Of a stretch of DNA of 64,000 bases, positions 35,886 through 47,813 are shown piece by piece. Source of the stretch: Utricularia gibba (taxonomy: Eukaryota; Streptophyta; Magnoliopsida; Lamiales; Lentibulariaceae); the NCBI GenBank assembly GCA_002189035.1, contig CM007989.1, positions 4,929,001 to 4,993,000 of the forward strand, read 5' to 3'. Under the pieces are notes generated by a model. The model was not told the DNA's origin, ran no database searches, and saw only the letters and a list, made by a program, of their open reading frames with translations. Numbering within the stretch: the stretch's first letter is position 1; every line of letters begins with the position of its first letter. The translations under genes were made by a program, and so were the position numbers.

Positions 35886-37851
35886 ATGGCCGCAGATAAT
35901 CCAGCACCGGCTCTTAGTGCTCAGGTGGTGGGAAATGCTTTTGTTGACCAGTATTACCATGTTCTACACCTTAATCCTGAGATGGCTTGCCGATTTTATC
36001 ACGAAAATAGTGTTCTGAGTCGCCCTAATCATGATGGATGCATGATAAGTGCAACAACTGTTAAGGTAAAGTCACTAGTATGTGGATACTTTAGAGAAGT
36101 ATATTTGATTCTTATCACATGAATGACATAACTAACATTTTCTATGCTCTCATTGTTCCATAGAGCATAAATGACGTCATATGCTCATTGGACTACAAGA
36201 ACTACAAGGCAGAAATAAAAACTGCGGACGCGCAGTACTCTTACAAGGATGGGCTTGTTCTTCTTGTAACTGGATCCTTGACTGGAAATGACCATCAGAA
36301 AAGAAAATTCACCCAGACCTTCTTCCTTGCTCCTCAAGACACTGGGTACTTTGTTCTGAATGATGTTTTCAGATATGTGGATGAAAGTAAAACAGATGCT
36401 GACTCTGGGTTGGATGTTGGAATCGATACCAGAAAGTCAATCACTTTGACTCCTGATCCAGGTCAAATATAGTTGTGACTCATTATCAAGCATTTCATCA
36501 ATATAAATGACGTCAATTCTATATTACTAACACTATTTTATATCGAAATCTTGTATACAGAGCCCCCTCATGTAGTTGATCCTCCTCAGACTGAACTTCC
36601 TACCGCTGCCATTGAGGATATTGAGGTTTCTGGAGAGAAAGATGATGTAGAAATAGTTGATGAGGAAGCATCCACTCTAGAAAAAGACACAGTTGTGGAA
36701 CCTGAGCCCCTTGAAAATGTGAATCATGTGCCATTAGATTCTGAAGCCGATAAATCAGCTTCTGAGGAGAGTACATCCAAAAAGTCCTATGCCTCAATCG
36801 TTAGTTCACAGACAAAGAAAGGACCCACAAAAGTCTATGTTCCCGCCACCTCAGCTAGGGCGGCTCCTACAAAAGTAGAAAGCCAACCTGCTATTCAAGC
36901 TGCAGAAGTTTCAACCTCCGAAGCATCCTCCCATCCAACGGCCATCCCTGCGTCAGAAATTCAAGATAATCATAATGAGGGTAACCTTTTATTCACTTCT
37001 AAAAGGAAAATTCATCGTGTGCATTACCAAGTTGAAAAAGGCTAGAGATTTCATACATCTATTAATTTTCATAGATGAAGGCCGCTCCATCTACATTCGA
37101 AATTTGCCTCTAAATGCAACGGTTGCTCAGCTTGAAGCCGAGTTTACTAAATTTGGACCCATAAAGACTGATGGGATCCAAGTCAGAAACAATAGGGTTA
37201 GCATTGAATCTATCTTGCTTCAAGTTTGTTTGTTCGGCACGTGCTAACTCATTGATTGAATGTTCTTCATTTCCAGGCACAAGGATTCTGTTTTGGGTTT
37301 GTTGAGTTTCGAGAACTCAGCTCCATGCAAAGTGCAATCAAGGTTTAAATTCCTTTTTTTTTTTTAATTGTATCTACGTTATGCTGATAGTGCTTCTTTG
37401 ATTATAGAGCATGGTACAAGCAATTCTTGCTGTTGCTAATGATGTCAACCGTGCTTTGCCTTGCAGGCTTCTCCTATAACAATTGGAGACCGTCAAGCTG
37501 TTGTCGAGCTCAAGAGGGCAACATCTCGAGGTAAGCCGAAGCAGTGGTGACTGTTCGTTGTATTCTACCACACGTCTTGCCTGCTAGCCTCAGTATCAAT
37601 TTGCATGCTGTTTCTCTGCAGTCGGTGGTGGAAGAAATCGTTTTGCTGCCACTCGTGGCAGTTTCCGTAACGAAAATTTCAGGGGGCGCGGAAGTCTTGG
37701 TGGTGGTGGTCGAGCTTATGTGAGAACCGATGCCAGCTTCCGCGAGCGGGGAGGCAACACTGGTGGCCGCACCGGTGATGCCTTCAATCAGGGAAGAGTT
37801 AGGGGCAGCAGTCGCCCGCCAGGCCCAGATTCAAACCTGGTCACCAACTAA
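35886..37851 (+). CDS. G3BP-like protein: NTF2 domain, RRM and RGG tail
   Basis: A plant homolog of Ras-GAP SH3-binding protein, a cytoplasmic RNA-binding protein linked to stress granules. Coding exons: 35886-36065, 36164-36461, 36561-36980, 37075-37196, 37277-37342, 37467-37530, 37622-37851, giving 459 aa with all phases consistent. The NTF2-like domain is about residues 12-130 (VGNAFVDQYYHVLHLNPE, QTFFLAPQDTGYFVLNDVFRY). A long acidic, low-complexity linker follows, with KKSYASIV near its end. The RRM begins near residue 301 (RNP2 SIYIRNLPLN, RNP1 GFCFGFVEF). The last exon is rich in GGR, RGR and RGG. A non-coding first exon and 5'-UTR intron (donor near 35,431, acceptor just before 35,880) are inferred. 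The gene is intact. Confidence 0.93.
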
Positions 37852-38145
37852 ATTAAGTCTCGCGGTAAATATTGAATTTTTTCTAGGAGATGATTAAACG
37901 AGACAGTAAAAGAGTTGATCGTTCTTTAGCTGTTTAGACTATTCTTTTTGGCGAATGTTGAGCATGGTACTTAATTGAGGGGTGGGGTTGAAATAAATCT
38001 TGAAGAGACAAACAGGCTCATTTTTAGTCTTTGCAAATGAGAAGCAGTAGACCTTTTAACAAACTCCTGCAGTCTTCTGCAGAGACAACTGCATTTTGCT
38101 TCTCATTTCCCGACAAAGCCAACTGCAGATATCATCCCCGTTGTA

Positions 38146-38380
38146 TCAGCAAGACCAGACCAAATGGAGAAATAGGTCCCCTTGCACAGTGGTGAAGAGC
38201 TGCCTTGCCTCAGCGGCATGCACGCCCATGCCACACTGTTGAACCCATTCGCATAGGAAGAAAATGAAGGGGCGAGTGCCTTCTTGTCTGATACCCATCA
38301 CTCCATAACTACAAACATCTGCCTTGCCGGAAACGCGGCATGTCATTGCACATTTGGGTGCAACATCTGGCAGATGTGCA
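38146..38380 (-). pseudogene. Receptor-like kinase relic (activation segment)
   Basis: A minus-strand piece reads APKCAMTCRVSGKADVCSYGV, compared with the kinase pattern APE-(Y/W)-x-G-x-(I/V)-S-x-KADV(Y/F)S(Y/F)GV of plant receptor kinases (subdomains VIII-IX). It is followed by [13 protein letters not shown], like the family's RRPF...LVEWV. The APE glutamate reads Lys and the region after DVCSYGV is out of register. No other kinase subdomain is seen nearby. It lies about 300 bp downstream of the G3BP stop. Confidence 0.5.
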
Positions 38381-38720
38381 TTGTAGACTTGCAGCCTTCA
38401 TCCAACAAGATTTTACGTCACGATCATTTAAGTATCTATGTGTAAGAAGCTTGAATATTCATTGAAGTTCAGCCATATTCAACATATCAACATCAAAACC
38501 ATATAGCAACATGAATCTCAATCCTGGATAGAAAAGGGATAATCAATACTATGTGGTCTGTAAAAAATCCTGTCATATGCAGGACAACTGTTTTACTATC
38601 AACAAACCACCACCATGGTGGAGAAAGAAAGGAGCCAGAATTGGTGAGCAGTTTCAGAAAAATGTCGCGTATGGTTATGAGAATACATAGATCCTCTAGA
38701 CTAAGCATGAACCATGAGAC

Positions 38721-39865
38721 TGTTGGGTTTCTCATAGACATTGTATGTCCTCATTATAGTGGAATTTAAAATTTTTTGAGAAACCCTAAACACAGATCTT
38801 GGAATACGGTATACGTCAGACAAAGGGATACTGTGAATATCTTTCAGAGCACTCCATTGTTCACCAACCGCTAATAACATATGGCCTCTATGGTATCCAC
38901 ATGTGAACCACTCCGTCAATAACCTTCTAAAGGCAATAGGAGGATGGTCGATCTCTTCAGGTGCTAGTAGAGAAAATCGCCCTCTTACGGATCAATATCA
39001 GAGAGCATGAAGATATGGGAAGATCTGTAGATTGAATCTTTCTAATAGATATTTGGTAACATATCAAATCAAATCTCCGTAAAGATCTTATCTTTTGGAA
39101 ATACATATATATTCCAAATCTTACCTATATCAGATATTTTATTTTGAGTTTAATCAATATTAATTTCAAAATAACTTTATTTAATTTATCCACTTTACCA
39201 ATTACATCTCATGTAATTGTGTCATTGTATTTTATATCGATGATTGACTCCACTATTGTGTGTGATCCTATAAGCTTCTTCAATCAAAGCCGTAATAATG
39301 GATTTATTAATTAACTCTTAATTAATCAAATCTATCATTATCGATTATGAGTGATATCTATCAATATATCATGATTCTCAAAATGTAAGAATAATCAGGT
39401 GATTGAGACTTTCTTTGACCAGCCACCATGCAATAAACAGTTTTCATCATACTTATATCTCATTCGATACTAGAATATGAGTGTGTCTTTTTGATATATC
39501 GAACTTATAATTACATTTAAGCACTAACACTCAATGACCTATTCAAACACTTCAAGTATCATTACCCTGGGTCCAAGACTTACTGTTAGGCTTTGATGCA
39601 ATTACTTGAGATAAGATCTCATAGCTAACATGAGTGATGAATCTTTTATTGATCAATCAATTATCCTAAACTTAAGGAGTCATATACCTTCTCATCCATA
39701 CTAGGCAAGTCATGGTTAGACTCTCATTAGTAATGAGCGAAAATGCGAGCTTAAGATCAATATAACTTTGTTGACCTCAAGTCTAACCTTACTTGCACGC
39801 ACGGTAGTCATATTCGAGATATTACTAGTGACACTTGATTAGCTTCCCATAATAGCATCTAGAAG
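38721..39865 (-). repeat. Left (3') LTR of the deleted gypsy element, truncated inside
   Basis: Matches LTRs A and B from the TGTTGGG end through TTAATTAACTCTTAATTAATC and CATTAGTAATGAGCG, then stops at about GCATCTAGAAG. Confidence 0.8.
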
Positions 39866-41274
39866 TTGCACTTCTTAATGTTAGCATACAGACATTCCTT
39901 TCTCAACGCAAGTAGCACATCACTTAAATGACATGTATGTTTATCCAATTTTTTACTATACACAAGAATATCATCAAAGTAAACAACAACAAATTTTCCA
40001 AGAAAAAGACGCAGCACATGATTCATCAATCTCATGAAATACTAGGTGCATTAGTCAATCCAAAAGGCATAACCAACCATTCTTTAATAATATCCACTAT
40101 GTAAATCAATCTTAGAGAAAATGGATGATCCATGTAATTCATCTAACATATCATCAAGCTTAGGTATAGAATGACTGTACTTAACCATTATTTGGTTGAT
40201 GACCTGTAGTCCATACACATTCTCCATGTTCTATCATGTTTTGGCATTAATATCACTTGAACGGAGTATAGACAAACACTTTCCCTCACCAACACCTTTT
40301 CCATGAGTTCTTCCACTTGGCGTTGTATCTCTTTGGTTTCTTCTGGGTTGGCCCTATAAGCTGCATGATTTGAGATTTGAGAACCTGGAACAAAGTCAAT
40401 TTGATGTTCTATTCCTTTGTATGGTGGTAATTCAGACAACTCTTTAGGAAAAACATCATTGAACTCCTACAAAACAAGTTTAATATAAGTAGAAAGATCC
40501 TCTTGGAGGTTAGACTTGTATGAAAAAGGCTCTTTAAACAAGAGCAAATGAAATGGGTTTCTAGCATACAACATACTCTTCACATCACTCATACTTCCAA
40601 TAAGGTACTTCATTTATTTTTTTTTTCACTACTTCTTCATTCCCCTCTTTCTTTTCACTCTTGTTTTTTGATGTTCTTTTTCTTTCTCGAGATTTCTCTT
40701 TTTTCTCTCTAAGGCTCTCATCTCTCAACTATCTAGAAAATTTGATAGCAATAGCAATCTTTATTTGATCTTCATGTGTCTCTTTTATAGATAAAGGCAC
40801 CAAAGTAATTGGTTTTCTCTTCATGGAGAAGGAATACTTGTTAGTATATCCATCATAGATCACCTTTTATCATACTACATCACAAAGAAGGTATTCTGAT
40901 GCTTTTCAATTGAGAAAGTAACAAGAACTTATTTAATAACCTTCACTTCACTCTCACTATTGGAGTGTATATGGATGTGAATGCTTTAGAGTAGGAAGTT
41001 GAAGTTTGTTCACCATGAGAGAACTAGCAACATTAGTGCAATTGCCTTCATCGATTATTAGGCTGCAATCCTTCTTATTCACGAAGCATCACATATAGAA
41101 TAAGTTCTCTTGTTATTCCTCCATAGGCTTAGCATTCATGGCCAAAGTCCGTCTAGTCACCAAACTTTCACCAACAATAGGTTGTTGCTTCTCATTATTA
41201 ATCTCTTCTACTTCACTTCCACTTTCACTCTCAACTTTTGATTCAATATCTACATAATCCTTCACTATCATGGT
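39866..41274 (-). pseudogene. Gypsy gag/protease/RT remnant
   Basis: The minus-strand frame 40,439-40,188 holds the RT N-terminal part (EIQRQVEELMEKVLVRESV, CMDYRS). Further left the catalytic YFDD box is in another frame (FVVVYFDDILVYSK). To the right, low-complexity sequence (40,610-40,740) may be gag. It is a different lineage from the Athila/Tat element because its RT box is YFDD, not FMDD. Frameshifts throughout. Confidence 0.75.
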
Positions 41275-42509
41275 CTGTCGATAACCTTCTCAAGGCTGTA
41301 GAATGTTGATTGATTTGCTCAAATGCTAGTAGATTAAATCGCTCCCTTGTGAATCAATCTTTGAGAGAACGAAGATAAAAATCTCTGCGGATCAAATCTT
41401 TCTAATAGATATTTGATAACATATCAAATCAAATCTTCGTAAAGATCTTGTCTTGTGGAAATACATATATGTTCCAAATCTTATCTATATTAGATCTTTT
41501 ATTTTGAGTTTAATCAATATTAATCTCAAAATAACTCTCTATTTAATTTATACACTTTACCAAATACATCTCATGTAATTGTATTATTCTATTTTATATC
41601 GATAATTGACTCCACTATTATGTGTGACTCTATAGGCTTCTTCAATCAAGGTCGTAATAATGAATTTATTAATTAACTCTTAATTAATTAAATCTATCAT
41701 TATCGATCATGAGTGATTTCTAGCAATATATCATGATCCCTTAAGATGTAAGAATAATCAGGTGAACTGATTGAGCCTTTCCATGACCAACCACCATCAT
41801 CATACTTATATCTCATTCGATACCAGAACATGGGTGTGTGTTTTTCTGATGTATCAAACTTATAATTGCATTTAACCACTAAAACTCAATGACCTACTCA
41901 AACACTTTGAGTGTCATTACCTTGCGCCAAGAACTTACTGTTAGTCTTTGATACAATTACTTGAGGTAAGATCTCATAGCTGACATGAGTGATAAATCCT
42001 TTATTGATCAATCAACTATCTCCAATCATAAGGAATGACATCCTTTCTCATCCATACTAGGCAATTCATGGTTAGACTCCCATTAGTAATGAGTGAAAAT
42101 GCGAGCTTAAGATCAAGATAACTTTGTTGACCTCAAGTCTAAGCTTACGTGCACGGCTGCTACATTCGAGATATTGCTACTAATACTTGATTAGCTTCTC
42201 ATAGTAGCATCTTGAAGACGAGTCATCAAGTGAATCGATTCTCTAATTGACACCCAAACATAGGTTCTAGTAATCTCATTACATCAATTGTGAGAACCAT
42301 TGCTTAAACAGTTTAGGAAACTCTATATGTGCCAGCTTATCTGTATTTGTGATATCCTCATTTCACAAATAATCTAGTTAGGGAATTTTTAACTGAACAT
42401 AAATGCTTGAAGAATCTCACATTATAATCTCATCATAATTTCTATAGCACATAGATTAAGTAGAGGATTTTGCCAATGAGTTGATTTCTCTAGAACACAT
42501 ATACCAACA
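41275..42509 (-). repeat. Right (5') LTR of the deleted gypsy element, truncated inside
   Basis: Matches the family from about GATAACCTTCTCAAGGC to the end ACACATATACCAACA. The first roughly 190 bp of the LTR are missing. Confidence 0.8.
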
Positions 42510-45175
42510 GAGACTCACAAGTCGGTGGCTCATTGCGTTGAAACTCCACTAGAAGAGAATCTGCCATCATCCATGGTAATCGATGTTTCTGCTACATATC
42601 TTAATTTCTACAGTTGATTCAACGTGAATTAGGAAAACTCATAGATGGGGGTGACCAACAACAACCCTTTCCAACCTCCGGACAGTAAGTTGCAAATCTA
42701 TCTTTCTCACGTATGGCACTTGTGGAATTTTGCTTGTCAAGGGACACATGCAGCAATGTTACATGGCACTCATGGGAATGGATTATAGATGCAAGAGCAA
42801 CAATGCATATTGGATACTCGAAATTTTGTTTTAGTTCTCTTAAACCAATAATGTATATGCAAGTTAATTTACCTAATGGTTGTGTGGTTCATATTCAAGG
42901 AGTTGGGAGTATAGTTTTGATTGATACTTCGCAACTTATGAACACACTATTGGTACCACACTTCAAGTATAACCTCATTTCTGTCAAGAGATTGACAAAT
43001 GATGCTAGAATCAATGTAGTTTTCTCTAGTCAATACTGTTTGTTGCGGGATCAGGGCATACATAGAACATTGGGAGTTGGATGCATTCGGGATGGTTTGT
43101 ACATGATTGATAGGCGTTCGTTCTTTCCAAACCTAGTTGAGAGCTTCATTGTGATACGTGATGACTCTAGTACATTGAAAGCCAGTTCGGCGAATAACTT
43201 CATTCCTACATTGTGTTTCTTTGGTGATACTAGAGACATGAATGATCATTTGCTTTGGCATTGTAGATTAGGTCACGTATTAGATTCTAAGTTTAAACAT
43301 GTAAACTTTACTTCTGGTTTGAATGGATCTCCCTGCGATATTTGTCAATTTGTGAAATTCCATGAGGTTCCCTTTCTGTTGAGCGCATCACAGGCACTCC
43401 ACTCCCTCTATCTACTGCACTGCGATATCCTGGTATTTTCTTACGATAGTGGATGATTTTCAAGAGTTACATGAACCTTTTTAGTGAAAGAAAAATCAAG
43501 GGTCGATGCTTATTTGGAAGACTTCCTCAAATATGCAGAAAACTAGTTTGAGTACACTATCAAACATATTCGGTCTAATAAAAGGGGTGAATTTTTGAGC
43601 ATTCAGGTGCATGGTTTATGCGCTGAGAAAGGTTTTCAACATTAATTCTCCTGCACTAAACGTCCACAATAGAATGCACGTGTTGAGCGGAAGCATAAAC
43701 ATTTACTGAAGGTCATACGAGCTCTTATGTTTCAAATGAGACTGTCTAATGTTGTTTGGGGAGAGGTGATCCTTAGAACCACTTATATCATAAATCGAAT
43801 TCCGTCTTTAGTGCTGAATTGGAAAACGCCCTTTGAAGGTTTAATGCATAAATTACCAGAATTTGATCACATGCATGTCTTTGGCTCCCTAGCTTACGCA
43901 ACTAATCTTGATGCTGGAAGTGATAAATTGGCACCACAAATGCGTAGGTGTATCTTCTTGAGATACCTTATGGATAAAAAATAGTAGAAACTATTTGACT
44001 TACATACTTAGGATATTTTCATCTCATGAGATGTCAAATTTTTCAAACATGTGTGCCCAGTCAAGGGCTTTGTTGATCTGGACTCTCTCAATGTCTTATT
44101 GCCCATGGTTTTCCTGGAAGCAGATACTATTACTGACAAGGATAATCTGATACCTTGCCACTTTGATTCCTTTGGCTCTCAAAGCTTGCCACTCACTCCT
44201 GATGCATCGATTGATTCTGTGGCCGATGGCAATGTTTGATCCAACATTTCACAGTGTCCTATTAGTGTTATTGGCAATGAAAGGTTTCAAATGTTGGAGT
44301 GTCTTGCTATTAGTTTGGACCTTATGAAGAGAGAGACAATTCCACAAGAGCACATCAACATTCAGACTTCTGAGAATGCATTCTTGCCCATAGTGATTGT
44401 CCTTTCCACTCCCTTGCTTGGATGATAGATTATTATACTTTCCAAGTAGAACCCTCTTGGAATATCTCACTTGGACAAACCCTCTTTAATCATTGAACCA
44501 CACAATTATAAGGATATCAGCCGTCATTCATATTGGTGTGACGCAATGCAATAAGAACTTCATGCGTTAGAGCATAATCACATTTGGAACATTGTCCCTC
44601 TTCCCCATACAAGTGAGCTATTGGTTGTACATGAGACTACTAGATCACACGCTTATCGAATAGATAGCTAGAATGCTACAAAGCTCATCTAGTTGGCTCT
44701 TCCTTATATGATGTCGTTGCTTTGAAGGAAGAATTACATAATAAGTTTACCATCGAAGACCTTGATGATGCTAGCTTTTTTGGGGGGATTGAGATCTCTC
44801 GCTCAGAGGATGGTATATTCCTTTCTTAACATTGATATTTGAGTGATATTTTGAACAGCTTCGACCTTATTGGTGTACACATGGTGGATATGTCATGTGG
44901 ATTTAAATTTTCTGATGATAATTCATCTACACACTGTCCAGAAGACTCGTAAAGCTCTCAATGCTCATGTACTTCAGCAATTGGAGGTTTCTCACGTCGA
45001 AATGTTTCCACATAGCTATGTACATCATCCATTTCATATAATCCTTCCACGAATAATCAAAAGTATCCATCACTCTGTAGTGCATTGTCGTTACTTTACG
45101 TAATGCTGTAAGTAAAAGGAACCATTGCATTCTTTACCTATTCAAAATGATTAAAAAAATTAGCACATATGGAAT

Positions 45176-45478
45176 CTATAATAGCTGCGTACAATGATAA
45201 CACATTACCGGATTTAGAAGTAATTGGTATGACCATCCCCTAGAATACTTTGCAATGCTAAACAATGCACCAATATTAAGCGGATATCCATTATCTTCAG
45301 ATAATGTCATAAATACAACAATATTTTCAATGGAAGCTAGTGTTAAATGAGATAATAGAATACACACCAAATGAAGCACGTATTCGACAAAGGGTTGGAT
45401 AGGTAACCTTAACCCACATTTGAAATATTCAGTGCTAACTGCAAACACGTTGTAGTGGTTGATCTGAAATTTGTTCAT
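45176..45478 (-). pseudogene. Relic of a gypsy-type transposon N-terminal domain
   Basis: A 100-codon frame reading YFKCGLRLPIQPFVEYVL and NIGALFSIAKY resembles the 'putative gypsy type transposon' gag-like domain of plants (pattern FxxGLRLPLxPF and LF). The flanks have no further domain. It is probably an isolated retroelement scrap; the match is by eye only. Confidence 0.4.
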
Positions 45479-45479
45479 C

Positions 45480-46960
45480 TTCTTCTTTCTCTGATATTAT
45501 GAAACTTTTGGAAATTAAGTATATTTGTCTAATCTTGTCTCTAAAAGTCATCTATCATTGTGAATGTTAGTGGAGTTAGGAAAAATAATAAATATGCATA
45601 TATTATTCATATTTATGTATCATTGTGAATAATATTTACATGTTTTTTACAAAATGATTCAATAGCACAATATATGAATAATAATTATTAAATATTTATA
45701 TTGAAATTTATTTTATATCTTTTAGATTTAATAATATAATATATCAAATTTTATTACGATGTTTTTTAATAGTATACAATTTAAATATATTTAATATGAT
45801 ATTTATTATTATTTCTGATAATTTAAATAAAATAATGAATATGCATATGTATATACATATAATATCATACATAAAAAAAAAAAAGCAAAACAATTATATC
45901 AGTGTATTTCGTTTTTTGGCATTTATTTTTAAAAGAAATATTAAAGATGGATATTTTGTAAAAAGTTTTGAGGTTATGGATATTTTTCAAATTAGGAACA
46001 AGAGAAGTGAGTATTTTTCAAATTGACGTTTTGAATACAGACGCTTTTGACTTATGCTTCTGAAATTTTCAGCTGGATCGAGGACTACTCGGAGGTTACT
46101 GGAAAGCAATGGAATGTAGGTGATCAAATATAACTTATTCTATTTGCGCCTTATTTGAATGTATTATCTTATGACTTTGTTTGAATGTATTTTTTAATTT
46201 TTAATAATAATGATTTGGCTTTAACAGTTAAAAATTTTGAAAACATGAATTTAGACATTAATAATATTTTACATGTTATGTATTAACTCTATACTAATAG
46301 ATACTGTGATATGAGTTTTTCTAGTACATCTACTATTTCGATTAATAAGAAACAATTCGATAGATATTATTCATAAAAAACATAATTTATTTATTTCTTC
46401 TTTTTCATCATCTTTTTTAAGTTTTGTAAATGAAATTACACTTTATAATAATATTCCAATTGTTAAGAATATTAATGATGATAACTTTTATATTTTGGAT
46501 TAATAGAAAATCTATTCGACTACTTATCTTATATTGACTAGATGATAAAAGATTTATTACACTCTGGCATTTGAAAATGCTTTTATTGCAGCTAAACGAG
46601 TACTTAATGGTAAATGGTCAAAATTGAACAACACTCTAGAGTCATGTATTTTCTAACGAATTGGTTATAACAAACAAATAGAATTAAATACTATTTTCGA
46701 GTTCAAGTGATAATGATAATAAAGACTCTTGAAAAATGAATGAATATTAGTGATTTAATTGTTTAACATTATAATTATTTATATTTTTTTATATATATGT
46801 TTGGTTGAAAAAAAAAACTGTGTTCAAGAGAAGAATTGTTCGGTTGAGTCCAAAAAAAAGATTCTAATAATGTGAATCTGATCATTAATTTATGTTTCAA
46901 AATATTTCACGAAATTTATTATTTCTCAAATTCAAATTGTTATTTTTTTGTATATGCTCA
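45480..46960. other. AT-rich spacer, nothing supported
   Basis: Very AT-rich with chance frames only. A few pyrimidine- and purine-rich tracts but no terminal repeats that I could pair. Confidence 0.4.
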
Positions 46961-46963
46961 GAA

Positions 46964-46995
46964 GTTACCATAATGCACAGACACATTATGGTAAC
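46964..46995. repeat. Perfect 12-bp inverted repeat
   Basis: GTTACCATAATG at 46,964-46,975 and CATTATGGTAAC at 46,984-46,995, with an 8-base loop. No U-tract terminator context and no paired transposon end was identified. It lies about 800 bp upstream of IMP3. Confidence 0.9.
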
Positions 46996-47376
46996 CGAGG
47001 CTGGTGCGTCATATGGGGAAAAAATGCAGGTTGTGCCGTTTGAGCTGATTTTTTTTTCGAAATTTTTTTAAAATAATTAATAATTGATAAATAAATTTTA
47101 TTTTATAAATAATATTTAATAACAATTTTTTAAAACCGTTATTCTAATGAAAACCATGTTATTTGATTTTGATTTTAATTCGGTTCAAATTTTATGATTA
47201 CGATTCTAAATCAAAATTGGAACCAAAAGAGATATAAAAAATGTAGTTTATGAAGTATTGTTTGGATGAAACTGACCGGTTTCTAACCAAAATAGAACAA
47301 TCGGTGACAACATTAATTGTCGTTGTACCTCCGTCTCCCACAAAATGGGTTAATCGGATAGTCCAGTCATTATAAC

Positions 47377-47485
47377 TGGGCCGGAATCCCGAGAGCGGGC
47401 CAAAATGTGGCCCATCTTGCCGCTGGGAAACAATCCACCCTTGTGCATCACTTGTGCTGCTCCCTTTCTCTGAAAGTGGAACCCT
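47377..47485 (+). promoter_or_regulatory. Ribosome-biogenesis type promoter elements of IMP3
   Basis: TGGGCC at 47,377-47,382, GGGCC near 47,396 and GGCCCA at 47,409-47,414 (site II type). ACCCTAG near 47,480 has the core of a telo-box. This combination is common in plant genes for ribosomal and ribosome-assembly proteins and fits the IMP3 call. Confidence 0.6.
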
Positions 47486-47813
47486 AGTACTCGCACTTGT
47501 CGCTGAGGATCTCTTGGCTGAAAGCACCGAAAGGTATGGTGAAAATCCGTGATTTCATCTTTATAGGGTTCAGTCGCTTGCCACTTTTCTGCGTTGATGT
47601 AACTGACAACGAATGCTTTCACTCCAGTCTCATGTTTAGAAATTTAGGACGAACGAAAGGTGCCTATTTCAGCGTAATGTTTTAGGATAGGCGCAGCGGT
47701 TGTTTTTTTTTTTTTTTTTTTTTGTTTATGGTTGAAGTCATAATCTCTGAACTACTTGGTTGTAGGATTTGTATCTCAAAATCAAGTCTTCAAACTAGTA
47801 ACCTTGCAAAAGC

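Larger units (their letters stand above)
38721..42509 (-). mobile_element. Internally deleted Ty3/gypsy element with LTRs of the 'A/B' family, TSD GAGAC
   Basis: Begins TGTTGGGTTTCTC and ends ATACCAACA. It is flanked by GAGAC at 38,716-38,720 and 42,510-42,514. Left LTR 38,721 to about 39,865 and right LTR about 41,275-42,509 are both truncated on their inner sides: the left lacks its last few hundred bases, the right lacks its first roughly 190. Between them is minus-strand gypsy sequence. RT is readable with KFVVVYFDDILVYS near 39,990-39,950 and SVQVILMPKHDRTWRMCMDYRS within 40,439-40,188. RNase H, integrase and the primer site are missing. This links the TGTTGG...CCAACA LTR family to Ty3/gypsy. 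Confidence 0.85.
38450..44960 (+). mobile_element. Degraded Ty1/copia element, split by a gypsy insertion
   Basis: Plus-strand copia pieces lie on both sides of the gypsy element at 38,721-42,509. To the left, about 38,554-38,700 reads CKKSCHMQDNC (a zinc knuckle with Gly changed) and NKPPPWWRKKGARIG. To the right, 42,713-43,456 holds the protease region (WIIDARATMHI, where DSGA is expected) and the GAG-pre-integrase motif LWHCRLGHV. The integrase core is at 43,470-43,990 (RVERKHKHLL, FGSLAYATN). RT pieces run from about 44,480 to 44,860 (FTIEDLDDASFFGGIEISRS). Stops, frameshifts and lost catalytic residues make it dead. Outer LTRs were not identified. Confidence 0.8.

Noticed and set aside
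39865-41275. Reading 38,721-39,865 and 41,275-42,509 as one LTR split by an insertion
   Set aside because: The two pieces overlap over most of the LTR length, so they are two LTR copies of one element, supported by the single GAGAC duplication at the outer ends.
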